A program made the translations under genes and the position numbers. From positions 1 through 33,569 of the forward strand of contig JAFGSX010000275.1 of NCBI GenBank assembly GCA_016934455.1: a DNA stretch of 33,569 nucleotides. The letters run 5' to 3'. This DNA comes from Deltaproteobacteria bacterium. GTDB taxonomy: Bacteria > Myxococcota > JACRCW01 > JAFGSX01. The notes under the pieces were generated by a model. It was not told the DNA's origin. It made no database searches and was given only the letters and a program-made list of their open reading frames with translations. The stretch's first letter is position 1, and the number at the start of each line of letters is the position of its first letter. Of the stretch, positions 7,745 through 14,011 are shown one piece after another.

Positions 7745-8593
7745 CTAGCTGAAGATGCGGCCTGCGCGCTCGCGCAGCCCGAGCTCGATCAGCTTTTGCA
7801 CCTGCACCACGACCTGCTGCACCTTGCGATCGATCGCCGCGTCGTCCTCGTCCTCGTCGCCGGAAAAGCGCAACGCCTTGCCGAAGTAGATGCGGTACTT
7901 GGTCGGCAGCGGCAGCGGCAGCAGCGTCGGCGTGATCGGGAGCGCCGGCATCCCCAGCAGGCGCGCCAGCGGCTTCAGGTCGAACAGCGCCAGCGCCTGT
8001 TCCTCGGCGCCGATCACCGCCGTCGGCACCACCGGCGCGCCGCTGCCCAGGGCCATCCGCATGAAGCCGCGGCTGAACTCCTTGAGCTGGTAGCGCTGCG
8101 ACCACAGCTTGTTGATGCCGCGGGTGCCCTCGGGAAAAACCAGCACCGCCTCGTCGGCGGCGAGCAGCCGCCGGCACGAGTCGGGGTCGCCCACGATCTG
8201 TCCGACGCGCGAGAAGAAATAGGAGACAAACGGCAGCGTCGAGGCCCAGCGCTCGACCATGGCGCGCACCACGCGCGGCTGCGGCGCGCTCAAAAAGACC
8301 GCGCCGATGACCATGGCCGCGTCGAACGGAAGCTGACCGCCGTGGTTGGCCACCAGCAGCGCCCGGCCGGCGGGGATGTTCTCGCAGCCGTGGGTCTCGA
8401 CCCTAAAATAGTACTTGTAGAAATACTGGCCGACCGCGAGCGCGTACCTGAAGAAGTCCGGCGAAAAGCCGAACGGATCATAGCCATACTCGTTGAGGTT
8501 GTCGCGCGGCAACTGCTCGAGCCGGCGCTTCGCGTCGGGGTCGAGCAGTCTATCGACCAGGGCATGGCTCAGGTCGCCGATCGACATCAGCAT
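7745..8593 (-). CDS. PlsC-family acyltransferase
   Basis: A protein of about 282 residues in the lysophospholipid acyltransferase family. It contains VANHGGQLPFDAAM, the H-x4-D catalytic block in the form NHGGQLPFD, and the glycerol-phosphate binding block VFPEGTRGINK. There is a hydrophobic stretch before the active site (FFRYALAVGQYFYKYYF), so the enzyme is probably membrane-associated on the cytoplasmic side and transfers an acyl chain to a lysolipid or alcohol. The track start at 8629 is TTG; ATG 8593 (MLMSIGDLSHALVD) is my choice, though no strong ribosome site marks either one. It lies upstream of the SDR gene on the same strand with an 80-base gap holding a hairpin. The acceptor cannot be assigned. 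Confidence 0.83.
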   Translation of the reverse strand: MLMSIGDLSHALVDRLLDPDAKRRLEQLPRDNLNEYGYDPFGFSPDFFRYALAVGQYFYKYYFRVETHGCENIPAGRALLVANHGGQLPFDAAMVIGAVFLSAPQPRVVRAMVERWASTLPFVSYFFSRVGQIVGDPDSCRRLLAADEAVLVFPEGTRGINKLWSQRYQLKEFSRGFMRMALGSGAPVVPTAVIGAEEQALALFDLKPLARLLGMPALPITPTLLPLPLPTKYRIYFGKALRFSGDEDEDDAAIDRKVQQVVVQVQKLIELGLRERAGRIFS

Positions 8594-8669
8594 CGTCGCC
8601 ACGTTAGACGCGGTTGGCTGTCCGATCAAGTTGCTTGACGGTTGCGAAGAGGAAAATCTGCGAGCGGGG

Positions 8670-9176
8670 TCAGACCTGGGTCTGCATCGTCTGCTTGACG
8701 CCGCTGGTGGCCTTTTCGACCACCTTGGACGTCAGCTCGAGCTCCTGCGAGTACTTGTAGACGCCAGCCTGGATCGCCAGCAGCTCCTGCTGGCCAAAGT
8801 GCCTGCCGCTGGTCGCCATCTTGATGATCTCGTCGAGCTTGTTCTGGCCATCGACGATGCCCGAGAGCATCTTTTTAAAGCCCTTGCCGGTGCCCTCCTT
8901 GCTGGCCTCGACCGACTTGACGCCGAGCGAGGTATCGGTGGCGTTGAGCTTGGCAGCCTGCAGCGTCTCGATCGCCTTGACCGGCGCCTCGACCTGGCGC
9001 ACGCCCTCGACCTGCTGCGGCCCCTGCGCGCCCTGCACCTGCTGCGCCTGCATCACGTCGTTGAACTTGTTGGGCTGCAGTTGCTGCTGCTGCTGGATCT
9101 GCTGCTGCGCTTGCTTCTGGATCTCCTCGACCATCTTGGCCGAGGCCTGACCCAAGCCGCCAACTGGATTTGCCAT
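8670..9176 (-). CDS. Type III secretion inner-rod-like protein (SctI/YscI type)
   Basis: A 168-residue protein starting at ATG 9176 after an excellent GAGGAGG site. Residues 12-60 are very rich in Gln and helical. The C-terminal 45 residues, GQQELLAIQAGVYKYSQELE followed by LTSKVVEKATSGVKQTMQTQ, match the pattern of the SctI/YscI/HrpB inner-rod family: 'peeLL.lQ..v..ys.e.el.skvvek.tsgv...l.tQ'. FliE of the flagellar rod has a similar end, so a flagellar relative is the main alternative. Inner-rod proteins assemble at the base of the needle and control substrate switching. No other core apparatus gene is in the window. The gene has a FliA/WhiG-like promoter motif upstream and lies beside a sigma factor of that family. 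The assignment rests on the C-terminal pattern alone. Confidence 0.62.
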   Translation of the reverse strand: MANPVGGLGQASAKMVEEIQKQAQQQIQQQQQLQPNKFNDVMQAQQVQGAQGPQQVEGVRQVEAPVKAIETLQAAKLNATDTSLGVKSVEASKEGTGKGFKKMLSGIVDGQNKLDEIIKMATSGRHFGQQELLAIQAGVYKYSQELELTSKVVEKATSGVKQTMQTQV

Positions 9177-9224
9177 GACCGCCTCCTCGGGGTGTCTCAC
9201 CCAGGCACCCGGGAACCACATCTA

Positions 9225-9251
9225 TTATCGGCCCGGCGCGCTGCAGGTTGC
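9225..9251 (-). promoter_or_regulatory. FliA/WhiG-like promoter motif before the inner-rod-like gene
   Basis: On the minus strand the sequence reads GCAA, 15 bases, GCCGATAA. The last eight bases equal the -10 consensus of flagellar-type sigma factors (FliA, WhiG); GCAA matches two of the four bases of the TAAA -35. It ends 48 bases before ATG 9176. The same layout recurs at 11823-11849. Inference: recognised by the sigma factor encoded next door. Confidence 0.55.
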
Positions 9252-9324
9252 TGCTCGGTCCGAGAAACTCCGTAATATATCCGATAAGTTATGATCCGCG
9301 TGCCAACATGAGGCAATGCTTGGA

Positions 9325-10149
9325 CTAATCGTTGTCGTGGATCAGCTCGCGCAGCAGCCGCGACAGCTTCTCGACCGCCTTGGCGTGCAGCCGCGAGGTC
9401 CAGCTCTTGGAGAGGCCGAGCGCGTCGCCGACCTCCTGCAGGCTCATCTCCTTGAAATAGTACATTTTGAGCAGCGTGCGCTCCTGCTCGGGCAGCCGCT
9501 CCAGCGCGTCGCGCACGTACTTCTTCATCTGCACGTCGCCGACCTTGATGTCGATCGGCTCGGCCTCGATGTCCGGAAGCTGCAGCCCCTCGATTCCCTC
9601 CAGGCTGGTGACGTAGATGGTGACCAGGTTCTGCACTGCCTCGGCCAGCTCGGTCACCTCGTCCTCGGCGCTCTTGCCCTCGTCTCCGACCGCGACCCGG
9701 TCGGCGACGTTGGTCAGGTAGGAGTTGGCGCGCTCCTCGAACCTGAAGCGCGCGTACTCGTTGCGCGATACCCACCCCATGTTGCGCAGCCCGTCGTAGA
9801 TGGCGCCGCGGATCCGGTAGTACGAAAAGGTCATGAAGTTGGCGCCAAAGCGCGGGTCGAAGCGGTTGGCGGCCTCGAGCAAACCGACCATGCCGTACTC
9901 GACCAGGTCGTCGAACTCGATCTCCTTGGCCAGGCTCTTCTTGACCTTGCCCGCGATCGAGCGCACGTAGGGCAGGTACTGATCGATCAAGTTCTGCTGG
10001 TTGACCTTGCCATTGGAACCGATGGCCGCCGGCCTCTCCTTGACCGAAGGCTGCGATTTCGATGGCGGCACCGACGCCACCGGGGGTTGGGCAGCGGGTG
10101 GCGCTGCGGGCTTGACACTGCCCTTTTTTCGGCTCGGTGCCGGGGTCAT
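9325..10149 (-). CDS. FliA/WhiG-family RNA polymerase sigma factor
   Basis: A protein of about 274 residues. After a Lys/Pro/Ala-rich N-terminal tail of some 45 residues comes sigma region 2 (DQYLPYVRSIAGKV...FDDLVEYGMVGLLEAANRF...FMTFSYYRIRGAIYDGLR), then a charged region 3 and region 4 (LPEQERTLLKMYYFKEMSLQ...LGLSKSWTSRLHAKAVEKL) with its helix-turn-helix. The FDDLVEYGMVGLLEA and RIRGAIYDGLR strings are characteristic of the FliA/SigD/WhiG branch. It directs polymerase to promoters of the TAAA-N15-GCCGATAA kind. The track start at 10158 is GTG; ATG 10149 follows GGTGGAG closely and is equally plausible. The gene begins 10 to 19 bases after the stop of the unassigned 10169 gene, so they are probably co-transcribed. 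No other flagellar gene is in view. Confidence 0.9.
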   Translation of the reverse strand: MTPAPSRKKGSVKPAAPPAAQPPVASVPPSKSQPSVKERPAAIGSNGKVNQQNLIDQYLPYVRSIAGKVKKSLAKEIEFDDLVEYGMVGLLEAANRFDPRFGANFMTFSYYRIRGAIYDGLRNMGWVSRNEYARFRFEERANSYLTNVADRVAVGDEGKSAEDEVTELAEAVQNLVTIYVTSLEGIEGLQLPDIEAEPIDIKVGDVQMKKYVRDALERLPEQERTLLKMYYFKEMSLQEVGDALGLSKSWTSRLHAKAVEKLSRLLRELIHDND

Positions 10150-10168
10150 CCGCTCCACCGCTTTGCGC

Positions 10169-10564
10169 TCACGACTTTGCCAGTCGCAGCAGTTGGCTGT
10201 GGATTTTTTGGGCCATCTCCTCGTCGCGCTCGATCAGGTCGGTGACCGACTCCTCCATGCGCTTGATGCCGTGGCCCTTGAGACCCTTGAACCGGTCGCG
10301 GATGACGGCCTTGACGAACCGCTTGGTGGTCTCGGACTTGTCCTGCTTGCCCTGGGCCAGCTCCTTGGCCACGCCCATCAGCTCGTCGAGCAAGGCCGAG
10401 CGCATATGCCGCACCAAGGCCTCGGTGGATTCGACCTCGCCCGCGCGCCCCACCATCTGCGCGAACTCGGTGCCGCGAACGCCCTTGGCGCCCCTGGCCT
10501 TGCCGGCGCCACCTGCCTTGGCGCCGCGCGTCGGACCCGAGGGGCGTCTGATCTGCATCGACAA
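10169..10564 (-). CDS. Unassigned helical protein co-transcribed with the sigma factor
   Basis: A 131-residue protein of unknown family. Residues 1-35 are basic and Gly/Ala-rich (RPSGPTRGAKAGGAGKARG), probably disordered. Residues 40-131 are predicted helical and strongly charged (RHMRSALLDELMGVAKELAQ, KRFVKAVIRDRFKGLKGHG, ending SQLLRLAKS). There is no signal peptide or membrane segment. Start: TTG 10564 has GGGAGGT six bases upstream, better than ATG 10558 two codons later, so both are possible. Its position directly before the sigma factor invites the idea of a partner, for example an anti-sigma protein, or of a secretion-cluster component, but no family motif proves either. It follows the TPR gene after a 133-base gap with no clear terminator. 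Confidence 0.7.
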   Translation of the reverse strand: MSMQIRRPSGPTRGAKAGGAGKARGAKGVRGTEFAQMVGRAGEVESTEALVRHMRSALLDELMGVAKELAQGKQDKSETTKRFVKAVIRDRFKGLKGHGIKRMEESVTDLIERDEEMAQKIHSQLLRLAKS

Positions 10565-10697
10565 CTGGCTACCTCCCGTGCGCTCAGCGCAGTAGCTCTG
10601 GGAACCTGCGCCAGGTAGCGCTGCTGCCCTGGCTCGGCCTGATCATCGCTCCCCCCCGCCGGTCGATGCCAGCAGACGCGCGCGCGTGGCGCCGCGG

Positions 10698-11120
10698 TCA
10701 GGGCAACTTTTCAAAACAGCCGACCTGGTGCGCCTCGATCAAGCTACGGGCGAAGTCGGCGGCCAGGCTCTTGGGCTCCATCTCGACGGCCGCCTTGAGC
10801 TCGGTCAGCGCCTCGTCGAACTTCTTGAGAAAGATCAGCGCCTCGCCGACGTGCGCGCGCGCCAGCGCCGAACCGGGGTTGACCCTGAGCCCCTCGCGGT
10901 GCGACTTGAGGGCCTGCTGGAACTTGCCCTGCGAGAAGTACATGTTGCCGAGGGCGACGTGCGGGATCTCGCTGTGCGGGATCAGCGACGCCACACCCAT
11001 GAAGACCTCGGCTGCCTCCTTGAACTTGTTGAGCTCCATGTACAGGTAGCCGGCCTCGAGGAGCAGCGCGACTTCGCTCTGCGGCACGTCGACGATGCCC
11101 TTGACGATGTACTCGCTCAT
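10698..11120 (-). CDS. Short TPR protein, secretion-chaperone-like
   Basis: A 140-residue protein starting MSEYIVKGIVDVPQ at ATG 11120, preceded by GGGGA; the longer track start adds an unlikely leader. It is built of about three tetratricopeptide repeats: LLLEAGYLYMELNKFKEAAE, VALGNMYFSQGKFQQALKSH and AHVGEALIFLKKFDEALTEL. Type III secretion class II chaperones (SycD/LcrH) and needle-subunit chaperones (YscG) are small all-TPR proteins of this size, which makes a chaperone role plausible here beside an inner-rod-like gene. TPR sequences are promiscuous, so this is inference from context. The gene lies just downstream of a strong terminator belonging to the 11252 gene, so it should have its own start site or depend on read-through; I see no clear promoter in the 76 bases available. 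Confidence 0.8.
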   Translation of the reverse strand: MSEYIVKGIVDVPQSEVALLLEAGYLYMELNKFKEAAEVFMGVASLIPHSEIPHVALGNMYFSQGKFQQALKSHREGLRVNPGSALARAHVGEALIFLKKFDEALTELKAAVEMEPKSLAADFARSLIEAHQVGCFEKLP

Positions 11121-11196
11121 TGCGGTCCCCGTCGCTGATACTGCGCTGGTCGCATTCTCCGGCAGAACCGTCATCGCAAACAAGGAAAAAAAGGGC

Positions 11197-11231
11197 AAAA
11201 AAAAGGCGGCGCCCGATGTGCGGGCGCCGCC
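11197..11231 (-). terminator. Strong intrinsic terminator after the 11252 gene
   Basis: On the minus strand GGCGGCGCCCG-cacat-CGGGCGCCGCC is a perfect 11-base stem with a 5-base loop, followed by eight T and then a second T run. It lies 20 bases beyond the stop of the 11252 gene and separates it from the TPR gene. Confidence 0.9.
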
Positions 11232-11251
11232 CCGTTACCGCCAGAGACCGA

Positions 11252-11761
11252 CTACCGGACGTTGTTGATGGTCGACTTCGCCGTGTCGTGCTTGGTCTTC
11301 ATCACGTTCGAGATCGTCGTGAACTGACGATTCTCTCCCTGCATCTTCTCCTGCAGTTGCAGATACTGCAGCGAGAAGCTCATCTGCATCTCCTGCATCG
11401 CCTTGGTCTGGTCGAGCAACTGCTGCTGCGAGCCGGCCGAGCTGGTCGCGCCGGTCGAGGAGCCGGTGGGGTCGCTCATCGTGGGACCGGTGCCCGGGAT
11501 GTACTGGGTGCCGTCCGCGTTGTAGCCGCCGCCGGTGATCGAGCTGGCCGCGCCGTTGACGGCCGCCGAGACCACGGCGCCGCCTGGAACAAAGGGAGCA
11601 GCCACACTGGTCGCGCCTGCGACAGCGCCCGCGCCAGTGGCCACGCCGTTGCGCACCATAGTGCCAAAATCGGTCCGTGGAGTCTGACGCACCGTGGTGG
11701 TGCTAGAATCCAGTTGGACCGACCCTCCGCGCCCTGTTCCGGTGGTAGAAATGACACCCAT
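11252..11761 (-). CDS. Candidate secreted helical protein, filament- or translocator-like
   Basis: A 169-residue protein I cannot place in a named family. Residues 1-35 are Thr/Ser/Gly-rich and lack a Sec signal. Residues 38-76 are a soft hydrophobic, Ala/Gly/Val-rich stretch (NGVATGAGAVAGATSVAAPF). Residues 80-112 are Gly/Ser/Thr-rich. Residues 113-169 form an amphipathic helix rich in Gln and Met (QMSFSLQYLQLQEKMQGENR), ending NVMKTKHDTAKSTINNVR. An unstructured N-terminus with a mild hydrophobic hairpin and a C-terminal coiled coil is the general plan of type III secretion filament and translocator proteins. The gene has GGAGG before ATG 11761, its own FliA/WhiG-like promoter motif and its own strong terminator, as expected of an abundantly made monocistronic product. 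Function is inference only. Confidence 0.75.
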   Translation of the reverse strand: MGVISTTGTGRGGSVQLDSSTTTVRQTPRTDFGTMVRNGVATGAGAVAGATSVAAPFVPGGAVVSAAVNGAASSITGGGYNADGTQYIPGTGPTMSDPTGSSTGATSSAGSQQQLLDQTKAMQEMQMSFSLQYLQLQEKMQGENRQFTTISNVMKTKHDTAKSTINNVR

Positions 11762-11822
11762 GGCTGGCTAACCTCCCTCCCGACTTCATTTGTCGGGACG
11801 TTATCCGTTGTCTACGTAACGA

Positions 11823-11849
11823 TTATCGCTGTGCCGGATGAACTGTTGC
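11823..11849 (-). promoter_or_regulatory. Second FliA/WhiG-like promoter motif
   Basis: GCAA, 15 bases, AGCGATAA on the minus strand, ending 61 bases before ATG 11761. Six of eight -10 bases match GCCGATAA. The -35 and the spacing are identical to the motif at 9225-9251, the reason for calling it. Confidence 0.45.
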
Positions 11850-11888
11850 CCCGATCTTTGACCGATGGCAGCGTTTTGGCGCACCCTG

Positions 11889-12224
11889 TCACTTGGGCGC
11901 TGGACCGGCCAGACCAGACTTGGTTTGCCAAAGAAATTCAAGGAGATCCTGCGTGCGCTCGTAGGCCGCGATGGCCTTGCGCACGGCCCCCTTGTCGCGC
12001 GCGTTGCCCGCCTCGGCCAGCGCCCGCAGCGCCTCCAGCCGCTGCTCTGGGCCGCTCCAGTCAAGCTTCTCCTGCTCGAGCAGCCGCTCGATGGTCGGAA
12101 AGCCGGCGCCGGTCGACTCGTCCCCGGCTGCGGGCTGGCCTTTCTTCTTCTTGCCGGCGGAGAGCGGAACCTTCTGGGCATCCGAGGCCTTGAACGTCTT
12201 GAGATCCTGCTTGGGCTTGGCCAT
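11889..12224 (-). CDS. Unassigned small Lys-rich protein
   Basis: A 111-residue protein starting MAKPKQDLKTFKASDAQKV at ATG 12224, preceded by GAGGGAG. The first 50 residues are basic, with a KKKKG run, and probably flexible; the second half is helical (PTIERLLEQEKLDWSGPEQR, RKAIAAYERTQDLLEFLWQT). There is no signal peptide, membrane segment or Cys. It is not recognised. It follows the 12266 lipoprotein gene by 41 bases on the same strand, so it may end the kinase/FHA/lipoprotein transcript or belong to the secretion-like block. The next gene downstream has its own promoter-like motif 40 to 66 bases past this stop. Size and helical C-terminus would fit a small co-chaperone, but nothing specific shows that. 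Confidence 0.72.
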   Translation of the reverse strand: MAKPKQDLKTFKASDAQKVPLSAGKKKKGQPAAGDESTGAGFPTIERLLEQEKLDWSGPEQRLEALRALAEAGNARDKGAVRKAIAAYERTQDLLEFLWQTKSGLAGPAPK

Positions 12225-12265
12225 CTTCTTGTGCTCCCTCTGGCTCTCTGGGCGCTCGCTGCCGG

Positions 12266-12877
12266 CTATGGATCGCTGGGATCGTAGGCGTCGGTCGGCG
12301 TCGGCTGCGTGCATTTTTCTTCGACGTTGCTGACCGCGTCGTCATCGACGTCGCAGGGCGAGGCGCCGGTCACAAAATCATCCACGGTCAGCGGCCCGAC
12401 GCCGGTGTCCTCGCTGGTGTTGGGCATGTCACGGCACTGGTCCATTGCCACGAAGTCGCTGTCGGTGAAGGTGACCTCGATCACGTCGCTGGCCGGCTTG
12501 GACAGCGCCAGGGTTTTGGTCGCCTGGGCGAGCAGCAGCCGGTAGGGTTTGTCTACGCCCCAGCTTCCGTCTCCACCGTGCGCCGTCGTGTCCATGATAA
12601 AATAATCGAGCGTCGCCACGCGGTCGAGCCGCGCCGTGATGTTGGGGCAATCGCCGCTGACGCTGTTGTCGGCGGTATTGACCACCAGATCGCAGGAGCG
12701 ATGAGCCATGCCGGAGACGAAGAGCTGGGCCCGGATGTCAGAGGGCGGTGCCGCGCAGACCACGCGCTCCGGAAGCTGCAGGGAGATGGTGACCGTGGCG
12801 TCCGGATCGGCCGCGGCGCAGCCGACGGCGACCGTCAGCGCCAGTCCGCCCGCAACGGCGCGCAGCGACATCGTCAT
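12266..12877 (-). CDS. Predicted lipoprotein, function unknown
   Basis: A 203-residue protein with an N-terminal signal (MSLRAVAGGLALTVAVGC) ending at a Cys; AVGC is an acceptable though not ideal lipobox. The mature part is acidic and has five or more further Cys residues (VVCAAP, RSCDL, GDCPN, DQCRD, SPCDV), so it is probably a disulfide-bonded extracytoplasmic domain. Beta-strand patterns dominate (ATVTISLQLPERVV). The C-terminus is Asp/Pro/Thr-rich (TPTDAYDPSDP), as in myxobacterial surface proteins. The start overlaps the stop of the 12874 gene by four bases (ATGA), so the two are translationally coupled and likely act together at the envelope. No family recognised. Confidence 0.78.
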   Translation of the reverse strand: MTMSLRAVAGGLALTVAVGCAAADPDATVTISLQLPERVVCAAPPSDIRAQLFVSGMAHRSCDLVVNTADNSVSGDCPNITARLDRVATLDYFIMDTTAHGGDGSWGVDKPYRLLLAQATKTLALSKPASDVIEVTFTDSDFVAMDQCRDMPNTSEDTGVGPLTVDDFVTGASPCDVDDDAVSNVEEKCTQPTPTDAYDPSDP

Positions 12878-13596
12878 GGTGCGTTCCCCAGAGGCGCCTG
12901 GACCGGCGGCGGCGCCGTCACTCTGAGAGTCACGGTCCCGGGCGCCTCGGGTTCTTGCGACAGGGCATAGATCACCACTCCGATCACCGCGCCGGCGACG
13001 ACGACCGCTGCCACGCCGCTGGCCACGACCGCGATCACCAGCCCCGTGCCGTCGCCCTCGCCATCCTCGGTCTGCCCCGAGCCCGAGCCGATGTCCGGTA
13101 GTCCGCCGCTGGAGCCGGCATCGGTGCTGTCGCTGTTTATCGTTCCGGCGTCCGACCCGGTCACGCCGGCGTCGGAAGAGCTGGCCGCAGCAGCGGCGAC
13201 GGCGATGCGCAGTGGCTTGGGCTGGCTGCCGACCAGGGCCGGCCCGTTGCCGTGGATGTCAAAGGCTTCGAGGAAGTACTCGATGTCACCGGTGACCGCG
13301 CCCGCCGGGATGCTGGCCACATACTCGTCGCCCGTGGTCTTGACCAGCGAGGCGCTCAGAAACTCGCCTCCGCCGGCCAGACGGTAGTGCAGCCGGGCCT
13401 CGAAGACGCCCGATTGGTCGGTGATGGTGGTCCGGATCTCGATGGGTTCACCTATGACCGCACGGGTGATCGGCTGGTGGGACATCCGGGGCGCCCTGCG
13501 ATCGCGCATGGTCGCGGCAGCGGCCGGGCTCGCCATCGCGGCGAAGACGCAGACGCCTACAAGACCGGAGAGACTCCAATGTCGCACCGACACCAT
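12874..13596 (-). CDS. Ig-like domain protein with C-terminal membrane anchor
   Basis: A 240-residue exported protein. It has a signal peptide (to about residue 28, ending SPAAAA). A beta domain at residues 38-130 (ITRAVIGEPIEIRTTITDQSGVFEARLHYR) resembles the Ig-like repeats common in Myxococcota surface and kinase-associated proteins. A Ser/Asp/Gly linker follows, then a hydrophobic helix, LVIAVVASGVAAVVVAGAVI, near residue 190. A short tail ends at the coupled stop. The domain is therefore extracytoplasmic with a single anchor. The gene is coupled by ATGA to the downstream lipoprotein and follows the FHA and kinase genes after a 97-base gap, suggesting an envelope-facing partner of the kinase. 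The ribosome site for ATG 13596 is weak. Ligand unknown. Confidence 0.75.
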   Translation of the reverse strand: MVSVRHWSLSGLVGVCVFAAMASPAAAATMRDRRAPRMSHQPITRAVIGEPIEIRTTITDQSGVFEARLHYRLAGGGEFLSASLVKTTGDEYVASIPAGAVTGDIEYFLEAFDIHGNGPALVGSQPKPLRIAVAAAAASSSDAGVTGSDAGTINSDSTDAGSSGGLPDIGSGSGQTEDGEGDGTGLVIAVVASGVAAVVVAGAVIGVVIYALSQEPEAPGTVTLRVTAPPPVQAPLGNAP

Positions 13597-13693
13597 GGCA
13601 AGTGCATGTTACCTGCCGAGTCGCGGTCAGCGCAACAATCTCGTCACGCAATAGGTCGCGGGCGGCACCCGGCGCTGGCTCATCGCCGCGCGG

Positions 13694-14008
13694 TCAGTGC
13701 TGGTAGCGCAGGCGCACCGATCCGATCTGGATCTCGTCGCCGTGGCCGAGCACACGGTGGCCGCTGATTGGCTGGCCGTTGACCAGGGTGCCGGCCCGGC
13801 TGCCCAGATCCTCGATGAAGTAGCAGCCGTCGCGGTAGAAGAGCCGGGCATGCAGGCGCGACACGCTGCTGTCGTCGAGCGGCAGGTCGCTGTTGCTGAG
13901 GCGGCCGATCAGCACCTGGCGGTCGAACAGCGGGAATATCGCGCCCTGGCCCATTCCCTCGATGACGACCAATCGCGCGATCGTCAGGTTGTGGGTTTCG
14001 GACTGCAT
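13694..14008 (-). CDS. Single-domain FHA protein
   Basis: A 104-residue protein that is nothing but a forkhead-associated domain, which binds phosphothreonine. The family positions are present: LIGRLSNSD, SSVSRLHARLFY and LGSRAGTLVNG, with the conserved Gly-Arg, Ser-Arg-x-His and Asn-Gly. It begins three bases after the stop of the Ser/Thr kinase gene, so kinase and phosphopeptide reader are almost certainly co-expressed. It probably acts in the cytosol as an adaptor for a target phosphorylated by that kinase. No effector domain is fused to it. ATG 14008 gives a full domain; no earlier start is possible without overlapping the kinase. Confidence 0.9.
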   Translation of the reverse strand: MQSETHNLTIARLVVIEGMGQGAIFPLFDRQVLIGRLSNSDLPLDDSSVSRLHARLFYRDGCYFIEDLGSRAGTLVNGQPISGHRVLGHGDEIQIGSVRLRYQH

Positions 14009-14011
14009 CGG

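Noticed and set aside
9281-9288. CCGATAAG on the plus strand
   Set aside because: Resembles a FliA-type -10 but would transcribe antisense into the sigma gene and has no TAAA or GCAA at the right distance.
9290-9306. TTGGCACG on the minus strand, resembling a sigma-54 -24 element
   Set aside because: No GC at the -12 position with the required spacing.
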